From positions 529,401 through 593,400 of the forward strand of contig NZ_FNMZ01000003.1 of NCBI RefSeq assembly GCF_900106695.1: a stretch of 64,000 nucleotides of DNA, in the 5' to 3' direction. The stretch comes from Albimonas donghaensis (GTDB taxonomy: Bacteria; Pseudomonadota; Alphaproteobacteria; Rhodobacterales; Rhodobacteraceae). Every line of letters begins with the position of its first letter. Position 1 is the first letter of the stretch. Positions 43,501 through 52,544 of the stretch are shown in pieces. The translations under genes and the position numbers were made by a program. The notes beneath the pieces were generated by a model, which was not told the DNA's origin, ran no database searches, and worked only from the letters and a program-made list of their open reading frames with translations.

Positions 43501-46500
43501 TCACTCGAACAGGTAGCCGCCGTCCGCACCACGGGGCGGCGGCGGGGCGCCGTCGCGCTGGAACATGCCGGCGATGGCGTCCTCCACGGGGTCCTCCACG
43601 GGGTCGCCGCGATCCTCCCGGCCCGCATCGGCGCCGAGGCTGGCGGCCAGGCGCTCGGCGTCCTCCTTCGTATCGCCCATCGGCCATAGCGCGCTGCCCG
43701 CCAGGCGACGCTTGCGCTGCATCAGGCTGTGGAGCAGGCAGTCGAAGCTCTGGTCGCGGTAGTCGGGGTGGATCGCCATCGGCACATGGACATGGACCGG
43801 AGCGGTCTGGCCGATGCGATGCACACGGTCGTTGCACTGCTCCTCCACCGCGGGATTCCACCAGCGGGACAGGTGGATCACATGGGTGGCGGCGGTCAGG
43901 GTCAGGCCGGTTCCGGCGGCGCGGGGGCCCAGGACCAGCAGGTCGAAGCCGCCGTCGCTCTCCAAATGCTTCTGGAAGCGGTTCACGATCGCCTGGCGCT
44001 GGCGGATCGGGGTCTCCCCGTTGATCAGGTCCACGTTGCGCAGGCCGAAGGCGGCCTTCGCCAGTTCGATGAAACGATACTGCATCTGGCGATGCTCGAT
44101 GAAGACCAGGGCGCGCTCGTCGCGGGCGCGGATCTCCTCGAGGATGCGGAAGGCGGCGCGCAGGCGGGCGGAGAGGGCGATGAACGCCCGGTCCTCGGCC
44201 TCCGAGGTCAGGTCGGGATGGACCGAAACGGTGCGGATATGGTGCAGCATCTTCAGGAAGGCGCCTTTCCTGCCGGTCTCCAGCTTTGCGCGCGCGTCGT
44301 CGTAGAAATCGGCCTGAAGCGGCGGCATCTCCAGCGGCAGCAGCGAACGGGTCTTGGGCGGCAGATCGCGGGCCACCTCCTTCTTCAGCCGCCGCAGCGC
44401 CAGCGGCGGAAGACCGTCCGAGCCGAAGACCCGCGCATGCAGCCGGCGCATGTTGTCCTCTTCCGGCGTGCCGAAGGCTTTCGCGAAGGCCTTCAGCGAG
44501 CCGAGGCTGCCCGGCGCCAACTGGTCCATGATCGCCCAAAGGTCCGCGGTGGCGTTCTCGATCGGGGTGCCGGTCAGACCGATTCGGAACTCGGCCTTCA
44601 TGGCGCGGGCGGCGAAGGCGCGCAGCGAGCCGGGGGTCTTCAGGGCCTGGATCTCGTCGAACACCGCCGCCGCGAAGGGGATCTGCGCCAGCGAATGCTG
44701 GTAGTTGGTCAGCGTCGCATAGGTGGTCAGAACCCAGGTCCGGTGGCCGCGCCCCGCGTCGGCGGCGTCCACGAGATCGCCGAAGTCCAGCAGGGCGGCG
44801 CCCTCGGCCGTGTCCATGCCCTTCGCGCCCGCCTTGCGGCGCTGGGCGATGCCGCTGCCATAGAGGCGGATCAGCCGGCCCAGGCCGGGGGCGGCGACAT
44901 GGCGGGCGACCTCCTGCTCCCAGTTCTCCAGCAACGAGGTGGGAGCGACGACCAGCACCGGGCCGCGGGTGGTCTCGCCCGCCTCCATCCGGGCGTTGAG
45001 CCAGACGAGAAAGGCGATGGTCTGGAGCGTCTTGCCCAGGCCCTGCTCGTCGGCGTTGAGGATGCCGGGAAGGCCCGCGCTCCAGGCCTCCGCCTGCCAG
45101 CGCAGGCTGTCGTGCTGGTGGGGCTTCAGGGGGGTGACGATCCCGGGCGGGACTTCCGCCGGGACGCCCTGCGCGCGGGCCTTCAACGCGGGCCGCCACT
45201 GGACGTCGTGGAAATTGTCCCGGGTCTGGAGGATGGCGGGACCGCCGGAGGTCGGCGCGTCAGGCGCCGGGGGCCCCGCGTCGGGCGCGGGCTCGGGCAG
45301 GGTTTCGGGGGCGGCGTCCCGCCGGGAGATCTCGGCCCGGACGACCTCCAGCACGTCCTTCCTGGCGGGCAGGCGCAGGCCGGATTCGTCCACGCTCTCG
45401 GCCCCGCTCCCGATCGCCTGCTCCAGCGAGGCGGCGAGATGGGCGAGGTCGTCGCCGGGCATCGCCTCCAGTTTCAGGCGCGCCTCGCGCGTGAAGATTT
45501 CGGGCAGCCAGGTGGTGGGGGAGACGCCCTCGATGGGCAGATCGGGCGCCTGGTAGAGCCCCACGCCGGTCACGCGGGCCGAGAAGCGGGCGAATTCCTC
45601 GGTTTCGACCAGCAGGGGGCCGGCGGCCCGTTCGATGGCCTCCTCGCGGCCGGCGTCGTCGAGATCGGCGAAGGCGCCGGCGCGGTCCATGGCGGCCTCG
45701 ACGGCTTCGCTGATGCGGCGGCGGGGATTGCGGATGAAGGCCGCCCGTTCGTCCGGGGCGGCGCGCTGCATCTGCGCCATGACCTGCAACGCCGGGGCGG
45801 CGGAGCGGTCGACGACCATGAACCGCCCCGGCCCCAGCCGGAAGGCGTTCAACGCGCCGCGCTGGCGCAGCTTGCGCTGGAAGTCGACCAGCACGTCGTC
45901 CCTCAGCTCGCTGTCGGCCTCCAGCGGCGCGGCATCGCTTTCCAGCCGTTCGCGCGAAAAGGGCAGCACCTCGAAATCGTCGCCGCGCTCATTGGGAGAG
46001 ATCGAGAACCCGTCGGCCAGGCTGACCTGAAGCCCGGACAGGAAGTCGGTCATCGAGATACGGGCCGAGGCGGCGTCCCGCCCCTCCGCCACGCCGGGAT
46101 CGAGCGCGCGACGGAAGCGGGCCAGCGCCTCCCACTGGGCGGCGTCGTCGGCCTCATGCGGGGCCTCGGCGACCTCGAGCGCGTCGAACAGCCAGAGCGG
46201 CAGGCGCTGTTCGCCGCGGTCGGTGGCGAGGATCGCGCCGGTGCGACGCGGGGTCTTGCGCTGGCCCCCGCGCCACCATTCGGCGCGCAGGCGAAAGCCG
46301 GGATCGCCGATCAGCCCTTCGGCATCCGTGCGCAGGGTCAGGTCGGTCAGCGGCGGCAGGCCCAGCTGCGCCGCCGTGCGGGCGTCGAGCGCGGCGACCA
46401 GCCGATGCGACAGGCGGATGCGCTGGTCCGAGATCTCCAGCGCCTCCCCCATCTCCGCGGCGAGGGCGCGCAGGTCGGCGAGGGCGAAGGCCAGCCGCCG

Positions 46501-46623
46501 GTCCTGCGCCGACAGGCTGTCCAGATCCCGCCGGCCGGCGCCGATCAGCCGACGCAGCAGGCCCGTCTTCCCGCCGATCGCGAGGGTCACGCCATCCGGG
46601 TTCGGCGCGCGCTGGAATTCCAT
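43501..46623 (-). CDS. zorD: Zorya type I helicase-like effector ZorD (SNF2 family)
   Basis: 1040-residue cytosolic protein, last gene of the zorABCD anti-phage operon. The C-terminal half is a SNF2/SF2 translocase: NADEQGLGKTLQTIAFLVWL (Walker A, near residue 525), AAVFDEIQALKTPGSLRAFA (DEIQ Walker B, near 652), RIGLTGTPIENATADLW (motif III, near 681) and CNDRVHRIGQTAPVHVHVP (motif VI, near 948). The N-terminal half (1-480) has no known motif, as in E. coli ZorD (about 1080 residues). In studied Zorya systems ZorD is a DNA-acting ATPase/nuclease needed for defence. The start at 46623 is 2 bp from the zorC stop. Confidence 0.92.
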   Translation of the reverse strand: MEFQRAPNPDGVTLAIGGKTGLLRRLIGAGRRDLDSLSAQDRRLAFALADLRALAAEMGEALEISDQRIRLSHRLVAALDARTAAQLGLPPLTDLTLRTDAEGLIGDPGFRLRAEWWRGGQRKTPRRTGAILATDRGEQRLPLWLFDALEVAEAPHEADDAAQWEALARFRRALDPGVAEGRDAASARISMTDFLSGLQVSLADGFSISPNERGDDFEVLPFSRERLESDAAPLEADSELRDDVLVDFQRKLRQRGALNAFRLGPGRFMVVDRSAAPALQVMAQMQRAAPDERAAFIRNPRRRISEAVEAAMDRAGAFADLDDAGREEAIERAAGPLLVETEEFARFSARVTGVGLYQAPDLPIEGVSPTTWLPEIFTREARLKLEAMPGDDLAHLAASLEQAIGSGAESVDESGLRLPARKDVLEVVRAEISRRDAAPETLPEPAPDAGPPAPDAPTSGGPAILQTRDNFHDVQWRPALKARAQGVPAEVPPGIVTPLKPHQHDSLRWQAEAWSAGLPGILNADEQGLGKTLQTIAFLVWLNARMEAGETTRGPVLVVAPTSLLENWEQEVARHVAAPGLGRLIRLYGSGIAQRRKAGAKGMDTAEGAALLDFGDLVDAADAGRGHRTWVLTTYATLTNYQHSLAQIPFAAAVFDEIQALKTPGSLRAFAARAMKAEFRIGLTGTPIENATADLWAIMDQLAPGSLGSLKAFAKAFGTPEEDNMRRLHARVFGSDGLPPLALRRLKKEVARDLPPKTRSLLPLEMPPLQADFYDDARAKLETGRKGAFLKMLHHIRTVSVHPDLTSEAEDRAFIALSARLRAAFRILEEIRARDERALVFIEHRQMQYRFIELAKAAFGLRNVDLINGETPIRQRQAIVNRFQKHLESDGGFDLLVLGPRAAGTGLTLTAATHVIHLSRWWNPAVEEQCNDRVHRIGQTAPVHVHVPMAIHPDYRDQSFDCLLHSLMQRKRRLAGSALWPMGDTKEDAERLAASLGADAGREDRGDPVEDPVEDAIAGMFQRDGAPPPPRGADGGYLFE

Positions 46624-46625
46624 GG

Positions 46626-47939
46626 TCAGAGCTCCATCAGAACCTTCGCCTGCCAGTTCCCCAGATGGGGAATGGCGGTGGCGTTCCGCCGCCGGCGGAT
46701 GTTGGAGACGTCGTAGTGCGGCCGGTAGAGGGGGGGCGCGTGCTTCGAGCCGGCTTCGAAGACATGCACCTTGAAGTTGAAGGTGCCCTCGACGACGATC
46801 TTGTCGCCGATGCGCATGAACAGCAGCGACTTGTCCTTCTCGCCCTTCTGGAGGGCGAAGCGCAGGTTCTCGGAGCCATGCCGCTGGTCCCGCGGAATTC
46901 GGGACATGGCCGCGCGGTGGCCTTCCCGGTTGAAGGCCACCCAGACCTCCGAAATCCGCCCCTGCTTGTAGAGGCCCCACCAGAAGTCCTCGCGGTCGGC
47001 CCACATGTGGCCCTTCTCGACTTCCTTGAGCACGGCGAACAGCATCCGGATGTCGGCGCCGGCCAGCCAGTGGAGGAACAGACCCTCCAATGCCTCCGGC
47101 ACATCGTTCCAGATCGGGTTCCGGTTGACCTTGGGATGCCCGTAGAGATCTAGCAGACGCTGGGTCATCAGCTTCTTGAGGTCCTCGGGCACGCCGCTGT
47201 CCCGCCAGGGCCGAAGCAGAGCGGCGATCGCTTGTCCCGCCCCCGCGACGAGCGCGGGCTGGCCCGGCGGCTTCAGCCATTCGAACAGGCGCTCGACCTC
47301 TTCGCGGCGGGTCAGCCGCGGCCCGACGGCGCCGAGAAAGTCGAGATGCGCCTGCGCCATCAGCCCCGGCCCATGCGGTTGCCGCAGGCCCAGGGATTTC
47401 AGTCCGGTCCAGATGTCCGGCAGCGCCGCCATGCATTCGGCGATCTGCCGCGCGGCCTTGGCGGGATCGAGCAGGTCGGGGAAATTCTCCAGCAGCTTTC
47501 GCCACTGGGCGCCCAGGCGCCCGACCGCCAGGCGCAGGGCGCCGGCCAGCTGGCGCGTATGCTCGGCCAGCGCGTCGAAGCTCTCGACATAGATGCGGGC
47601 GAGCGCATCCAGAAGGGCCGGCCGGTCGGAGACCTTCGCCTCCTCCAGGAAGAAGCGGCGCACCGGCTCGATGTCGGCGCGCCCGCGGAAATCGAGGGAG
47701 AAGGCGGCTTCGGCCGCCTCCAGCGCGAAGCTGAGCGGCGTTTCGGCCCAGGACCATTCGCGGATCCGCCGCGCCATCTCCTTCAGCAGCCGCTCGGGGT
47801 CCGGGGCTCGCGGCGCAGGCCGGCCATACGCGTCCAGCACCCGGTCGATGGTCCGGCGGATCACCGTGGTGTTGGGCGCCGCCGCAGGCTCGGGAGGGGC
47901 GAGGCGGGCAAGACGCTGGGACAGGGGGAGCGTGCTCAT
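46626..47939 (-). CDS. zorC: Zorya type I EH-signature protein ZorC
   Basis: 437-residue cytosolic helical protein. Identification rests on position between zorB and a zorD-type helicase gene, and on the C-terminal EH-signature region: DKIVVEGTFNFKVHVF (Glu-384) and ATAIPHLGNWQAKVLMEL (His-425), about 40 residues apart as in the named family. EDFWWGLYKQGRISEVWVAF precedes it. E. coli ZorC is longer (about 560), so this is a compact form. ZorC binds DNA in the studied system and is required for protection. It overlaps zorB by 4 bp (ATGA) and is followed by zorD after 2 bp. Confidence 0.88.
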   Translation of the reverse strand: MSTLPLSQRLARLAPPEPAAAPNTTVIRRTIDRVLDAYGRPAPRAPDPERLLKEMARRIREWSWAETPLSFALEAAEAAFSLDFRGRADIEPVRRFFLEEAKVSDRPALLDALARIYVESFDALAEHTRQLAGALRLAVGRLGAQWRKLLENFPDLLDPAKAARQIAECMAALPDIWTGLKSLGLRQPHGPGLMAQAHLDFLGAVGPRLTRREEVERLFEWLKPPGQPALVAGAGQAIAALLRPWRDSGVPEDLKKLMTQRLLDLYGHPKVNRNPIWNDVPEALEGLFLHWLAGADIRMLFAVLKEVEKGHMWADREDFWWGLYKQGRISEVWVAFNREGHRAAMSRIPRDQRHGSENLRFALQKGEKDKSLLFMRIGDKIVVEGTFNFKVHVFEAGSKHAPPLYRPHYDVSNIRRRRNATAIPHLGNWQAKVLMEL

Positions 47940-49045
47940 TCCACGGCCGCCCTCCGGCGCAGCCGCTCGCCGACGCGGGCCAGGTCGTCGACCGTTTCGG
48001 GGATGAACTCCACCCCCGGCGGGACATACATGATGAACCGCAGGTCAATGCGCCGGTTGGCGGAGCGGTCGCCGGCGGCTTCGTCCACGATGGGGCGCAT
48101 CTCGCCATAGCCGGCGAAGGCCAGCAGCGGCTGGCCGAGCAGGTTCTCGTAGCCCAGCATCCGCGAGCCTTCGCCGCTCCGGTCGGGCGCGATGGCGGTG
48201 AAGGCCGACAGCGCCCGGTCGGCGGAGAGGCCGAGATTGTAGGCGTTGGGCCCCTCGCTGTCGGTGTGGCCCTCGATCTGGATGGTTTCGAACAGCACAA
48301 GGTCGGGGTTGCAGGCCCTGGCGATGGTGCTGCGGGGACCGACGGAATAGCAGGGCAGCTCCCGGTCCAGATGCTCGCCCAGCAGGCGGACGATGCGCAG
48401 GCTTTCGCCGGTCAGGCTGCGGGCGTTGGAGGCGAACAGGCCCCGGCCCTGGAAACGCAGCGCGTCGCCCTGGGCGCTGACGGTCAGGCCCTCGATGCTC
48501 TGGCGGTCGATGTCGTCCCGCACGGCGGAGGCGAGACGCTCCAGCATCCGCCGGCGGACCTCGGTGGCCTCGGCTCCGTAGCGCTCCAGCGGGTTTTCCC
48601 GCGACAACAGGCGTTCCAGTTCGGCGATGCGCGCGCGGAGCGTCTCAAGGGTGGCCCGCAGCGCCGCCAGGCGGCTTTCGAGGACGAGAATGCGGCGGTC
48701 GCGGGTCTCGACCGTTTCCTCCAGCGTGACCACTTCGCGACGCAGGCGGGCGAGCTCGCGCAGGGCCTCGTCCCGCGCCTCGATCGCCTGCGCGAGGCGG
48801 GGGCGAAGCGCGTCCAGCTCGGCCTGCATCGCGTCGCGCGCCGCTTCGGCCTGATCGCGCTGGTCGCGGGTCTGCTGGTAGAGATCCCGCGAGACGACAT
48901 CGTCGGGGCTGTACTGGCTGGCGAAGAAGGCCAGCAGCAGGATCACGATGAACAGGACGCTGACCGTCATGTCCGTCATGGACACGAAGGCGGATTCCTC
49001 CTCCTCCTCGTCCTCGCGGGCTCTGCGGCGCGCCAGCCCTCGCAT
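47936..49045 (-). CDS. zorB: Zorya motor subunit ZorB with elongated coiled coil (MotB/OmpA-like)
   Basis: 369-residue single-pass inner-membrane protein. A charged N-terminus (DEEEEES) precedes SMTDMTVSVLFIVILLLAFF (residues 22-41); Asp-25 is in the place of the proton-carrying aspartate of MotB/ZorB. Residues about 53-155 are Leu/Arg/Glu heptads predicted as a long coiled coil in the periplasm. The C-terminal OmpA-like domain has IQIEGHTDSEGPNAYNLGLS and GDRSANRRIDLRF for peptidoglycan binding. E. coli ZorB is about 246 residues and lacks such a stalk. Overlaps zorC by 4 bp and follows zorA by 2 bp. Confidence 0.92.
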   Translation of the reverse strand: MRGLARRRAREDEEEEESAFVSMTDMTVSVLFIVILLLAFFASQYSPDDVVSRDLYQQTRDQRDQAEAARDAMQAELDALRPRLAQAIEARDEALRELARLRREVVTLEETVETRDRRILVLESRLAALRATLETLRARIAELERLLSRENPLERYGAEATEVRRRMLERLASAVRDDIDRQSIEGLTVSAQGDALRFQGRGLFASNARSLTGESLRIVRLLGEHLDRELPCYSVGPRSTIARACNPDLVLFETIQIEGHTDSEGPNAYNLGLSADRALSAFTAIAPDRSGEGSRMLGYENLLGQPLLAFAGYGEMRPIVDEAAGDRSANRRIDLRFIMYVPPGVEFIPETVDDLARVGERLRRRAAVE

Positions 49046-49047
49046 GA

Positions 49048-51081
49048 TCAGCCCGCCCTGCGCTGCTGCGGCTCGAAGTCCTGGAGACTGTCGACGATGG
49101 CGCGCAGGGCGCCCAGCGCGCCGTTCAGCTCCTCCGTCATCTCCGTCACCGAAGAGCGGATCGACTGCATCGAGCGCTCGGTGCTGGAGGCGTAGACGTC
49201 GAAGGCGTGGCCGAGCTTCTGGTCGATGTCGTCGATCCGGTCGCCCTGGCCCTTCATCGCGCCCACCAGGGACTCGATCGAGGCGACGACGGAGGCGATC
49301 GAGCGTTGCTCGTCGCCCAGCACCGCGCTCGCGGTCTCCAGCGTGCGCTCGGCCGATTTCGCGACTTCTGCCGAGGATCGGGTTACGGCGGACGCGGCCG
49401 AGGCGACGCTGGCTTCCAGGCTGCGCGCCGCGCCTTCGAACCGCTCTCCGGCGCCGCGGATCGGCGTTGCCGCGGCGACCAGCTCGCCCGAGGCGTTCCG
49501 GAAACTGTCGGCGGCCGCGGCCCCGGCCTGCGCGCCCTCGCCGACGGCGGAGGCGAAGCCCTGCATCCGGCGCGAGCCGTCCTCCAGCGTGGTGACCATG
49601 CCGCGAAGCTGGCCCTCGATCTCCTTCAGCGGCGCCAGCAGGTCCTGGCCCGTCCGCTCCGAGAGCGAGCGCGACAGCTCGGCGATGCGCCCGGCGGCGG
49701 CCTCGTAGGTTCCGGCCAGGGAGGCGCCGGCCTTGGAGATCGCCTCGCCGACCTCGGCGCCGGTCGCCTCCATCCGGCCGCGGGCGGCCTCGGAGCCGGC
49801 GCGGGCGGCGCCCTCCATCTCCTCCTTCATCGTGCGGGCCGCGCGGGTCATCTCATCGGCCGCCGCCGACATGGCGCGCGCGCTCTCGCCGGTATTGTCG
49901 CGGATGCCTTCCAGGGTCGTGTTCATCGCGGCCAGCAGCTGCTCGGCCCCCTGGGCGAAGGCGCCGCCGGTTTCGCGCGCGGTGTCGGACATGGCGCCGC
50001 GCAGGGCGTCGACCGCCTCGGCGACCCGCGCGACGGCGCTTTCCATCTCGGCGCCCATGCGGCCGGAGGAGCCGTCCATCCGATCGGCCAGCTGGGCGAT
50101 GCGTTCGCCGGCCTCGGCCATCCGGGCGCTGGCGTCGTTCAGCGCGCCGCCCATGCCCTCGGTCACCTGGCGCGACAGGTCATCGGCCATGGCGGACATG
50201 GACGCCGTGCCCTGGCGGCTGATCTGGTCGAGGATCGGGCGCATGTTGTCGTTGATCGAGGCGGAGATCGCCTGCGGCAGCTCCTCACGCAGGGGGCGGC
50301 CCAGTTCGGCGGCCATTTCCGTGGCCAGCGCCCGGTTCGCCTTCTGCGCCTCCTGCTGCGCTTTCAGCTGTTCGAGCGCAAGGCTCTCCAGGCTTACGAA
50401 GTCCAGTCGACGCTCCAGGTTGCGGACAAGCGCGTGAAGCCGGCGGTCGACCCAGCTGACCAGCACCCGCAGCGCGATCGTGAACAGGATCGAGCAGGCC
50501 AGTCCCGTGAGCGACATGATGAACTTGGCCGAGGCGATGCCCAGCAGCGCCAGCATGACGTCGGTGTTGATCTCTCCGCCGGCCGACATCTCCTGCAAGG
50601 CGCCGATCAGGCCGAGGAAGGTCAGCGCGAGGCCGAGCGAGACGAACACGCCCGGCAGGATCCGGTAGAAGCCCGGGCCGTAGCCGAGATCCTCGAGGTT
50701 GAAGAACTCCGCCGGGCGCACGGTGTTGCGGCGGACGGGAGCGCCGTGCCGGTCGTCGATGAACAGCGTCTCGCCGAATTCCTCCCAGGCTTCGCGCAAC
50801 GATTCGACGTGGTGGGAGCGGCCTTTCAGACCGTCATGAACCCAGGCCGAGACCTCTTCATAGCCGCCCTCGGCGAAGCTTTGCCGGTCGATCTCGCCGA
50901 CTTTCCTGGAGAGCGCGCCGAGCGCCCTTGCGCGTCCGGCCATGTCCCAGACGAGGGGCGCCAGAGACACGACGAGCATCACGCCAAGCGCGAGAACGAC
51001 GAAGCCGGGAACGCTGGCGTCTTTGAGAAGAGCGGCGCATTCCAGAACGAAATCCCGGATCAAAAGACCGATCTGGTCCAC
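49048..51081 (-). CDS. zorA: Zorya motor subunit ZorA (MotA/ExbB-like with long cytosolic tail)
   Basis: 677-residue membrane protein, first gene of the zor operon. Predicted membrane helices lie at about 24-45 (VPGFVVLALGVMLVVSLAPL), 138-162 (GVFVSLGLALTFLGLIGALQ) and 176-208 (ASAKFIMSLTGLACSILFTI), the MotA/TolQ/ExbB core. From 210 to the end is a continuous Ala/Glu/Met/Ser-rich amphipathic helix (about 460 residues) that in Zorya forms an intracellular tail which passes the infection signal from the motor to ZorC/ZorD. Start is GTG at 51081 with GGAGG four bases upstream. A flagellar MotA has no such tail. Confidence 0.92.
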   Translation of the reverse strand: MDQIGLLIRDFVLECAALLKDASVPGFVVLALGVMLVVSLAPLVWDMAGRARALGALSRKVGEIDRQSFAEGGYEEVSAWVHDGLKGRSHHVESLREAWEEFGETLFIDDRHGAPVRRNTVRPAEFFNLEDLGYGPGFYRILPGVFVSLGLALTFLGLIGALQEMSAGGEINTDVMLALLGIASAKFIMSLTGLACSILFTIALRVLVSWVDRRLHALVRNLERRLDFVSLESLALEQLKAQQEAQKANRALATEMAAELGRPLREELPQAISASINDNMRPILDQISRQGTASMSAMADDLSRQVTEGMGGALNDASARMAEAGERIAQLADRMDGSSGRMGAEMESAVARVAEAVDALRGAMSDTARETGGAFAQGAEQLLAAMNTTLEGIRDNTGESARAMSAAADEMTRAARTMKEEMEGAARAGSEAARGRMEATGAEVGEAISKAGASLAGTYEAAAGRIAELSRSLSERTGQDLLAPLKEIEGQLRGMVTTLEDGSRRMQGFASAVGEGAQAGAAAADSFRNASGELVAAATPIRGAGERFEGAARSLEASVASAASAVTRSSAEVAKSAERTLETASAVLGDEQRSIASVVASIESLVGAMKGQGDRIDDIDQKLGHAFDVYASSTERSMQSIRSSVTEMTEELNGALGALRAIVDSLQDFEPQQRRAG

Positions 51082-51842
51082 CGGACCTCCAATGAATCAA
51101 AAGCCTTGAGGCGCCCGCCGGTTTGGTCGGCATGCGCGGATCTGACCCTTTCCACCATTCACCTAAATGAAGTGCAAGATTGAATCCGCGTCGGCTCCCC
51201 TTTCCGATCAATTGGTTGAGCAGGCGTCGCGCTCCCTCTGGCCGCAGTCGCGCGCAACGTCCCGCTCGCCTTTCGGGACGCCGGATCCGAGGCGGAAACC
51301 GTTAGGGATGCGCAAGAGCCCGCCGCTCGAGCAGCCATCCGGACGCCCGGCGGAGCAGGGCCGGCCCGGGGCGCCGGCGCCGGATTCGCTGGTTCGCCCC
51401 GCCCGCCGCAGGCAAGGACGTAGGCCAGCACCAGGCATCGGTCCGAGGCGGTTGCCTGACGATCGCCCTTGCCTGGATCGGGGGCTCTCCGCTTGCTGTC
51501 TGGGCTTCTTTGAGAAAGCCGCTCAGCCCTGAACCGGTTTGGGCGAACCGCGATAATGCCTGTCAGGGAAGGGCGGCGGCGGGCGTGTGCGAGCCCTCGG
51601 AGCGCATGTGAGAACCGAGGGTCCCCTGGGGCAGGCCGCGTCATGCATCGGGCGCCGGCACGCTCGTCGGAACCCCGCAGGGGGGCCATCGGGAATGGAT
51701 CTCGAAAACCGTCTGTCAGGCGCAGCCGACCCCAGCCCGCCGCAACGCCGCGGCCCGTCCGGCCGGGGCGCGGCGCATTGCTCGGATACCGGATACCGGA
51801 CGCCGGCCGCCGGGCGTCGCGGCGTGGGTCGGGCCGTCTTCG
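51082..51842. other. Gene-free region upstream of zorA
   Basis: 761 bp between zorA and flgD. The part nearest zorA (51150-51220, with TTCACCTAAATGAAGTGCAA) is AT-richer and should hold the zor promoter on the minus strand. The rest is GC-rich with short frames of no protein character; I see no hairpin-plus-T-run, tRNA or insertion sequence end. Confidence 0.5.
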
Positions 51843-52535
51843 TCAGCCCTCTTCCGTCGGCTCGCGGACCGAGAGCACGGTTTCGGCCTCGATCTCGTCG
51901 CCGCCGGCGAGGCGCAGCATCGGCGTTTCGCCCCCCAGGCGGATCTCGGTGACGCGGTCGCGGATCAGTCCGGGGGCTTCGCCGATATGCGAGTCCTCCG
52001 AATAGTAGTCCAGCTTGAAGCCGTAGAGCCCCTCCGGCGCCTCGCCGGTTGCGGTCGCGCCGTCCCAACTGAGGAGGCTGGCCGACGGATCCACGTTGAT
52101 CCGCGCCACCTCCGTGCCATCGGCGTCGGTGACCACCATCACCGCGCGCTCCGCCTCGGCGACGGGCGTCGTCTCCACGCTCAACGGCTCGCCATCGAAA
52201 CGGGCGAGGGCGGCGGCCTGCACTTCCTTGCCGATCCACTGCGCGAGCCCCGTGTCGCCGCCGTCGGACAGAAGATCGAAGATCGCATCGAGCCGGTCAT
52301 TGGAACGGATCTGCTGCTCCACCGCCGAGAACGACGCCAGCTGGGCGACGAATTCCGTCGAGTCCAGCGGCTTGAGCGGGTCCTGGTTGCGCATCTGCGT
52401 GGTGAGCAGGGACAGGAACGTCTCGAAATCGCCGGCGGCGGTGGCCAGCGCGTCCTCCGCATCGGCCTGCGGGGCGGGGGTCGCGACGCTGGTCGGGGAT
52501 GTGGTCGCGGCGAGGGTCGTGGCGTCGAGGGTCAT
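51843..52535 (-). CDS. flgD: Flagellar hook assembly (scaffolding) protein FlgD
   Basis: 230-residue cap protein for hook polymerisation, secreted by the flagellar type III apparatus. The N-terminal signature FETFLSLLTTQMRNQDPLKP (near residue 37) and LDSTEFVAQLASFSAVEQQI (near 57) are diagnostic. The C-terminal part is the FlgD Ig-like/tudor region (SLLSWDGATATGEAPEGLYG near 153). Its ATG lies 9 bp from the fliK stop, so fliK and flgD form one operon. Confidence 0.94.
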   Translation of the reverse strand: MTLDATTLAATTSPTSVATPAPQADAEDALATAAGDFETFLSLLTTQMRNQDPLKPLDSTEFVAQLASFSAVEQQIRSNDRLDAIFDLLSDGGDTGLAQWIGKEVQAAALARFDGEPLSVETTPVAEAERAVMVVTDADGTEVARINVDPSASLLSWDGATATGEAPEGLYGFKLDYYSEDSHIGEAPGLIRDRVTEIRLGGETPMLRLAGGDEIEAETVLSVREPTEEG

Positions 52536-52544
52536 CGCAGGCTC

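Noticed and set aside
46624..48300. An upstream extension of the zorD frame giving a 1599-residue protein
   Set aside because: The added part overlaps zorC and zorB in another frame and has shadow composition; the ATG at 46623 next to the zorC stop is the natural start.
49048..51081. ZorA/ZorB read as flagellar stator MotA/MotB because of nearby flagellar genes
   Set aside because: ZorA has a cytosolic helical tail of about 460 residues and the pair is tightly coupled to an EH-signature protein and a SNF2 helicase, which flagellar stators are not.
43729..51183. Very long plus-strand open frames (for example 43729-46716 and 49207-51183) opposite the zor genes
   Set aside because: They are antisense to well-supported genes, rich in Gly/Arg/His and Gln as expected from complementary GC-rich codons, and have no family motifs.
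51159..51689. 176-codon minus-strand frame upstream of zorA
   Set aside because: Low-complexity Arg/Ala/Pro composition, no ribosome-binding site and no recognisable domain; kept as gene-free spacer.
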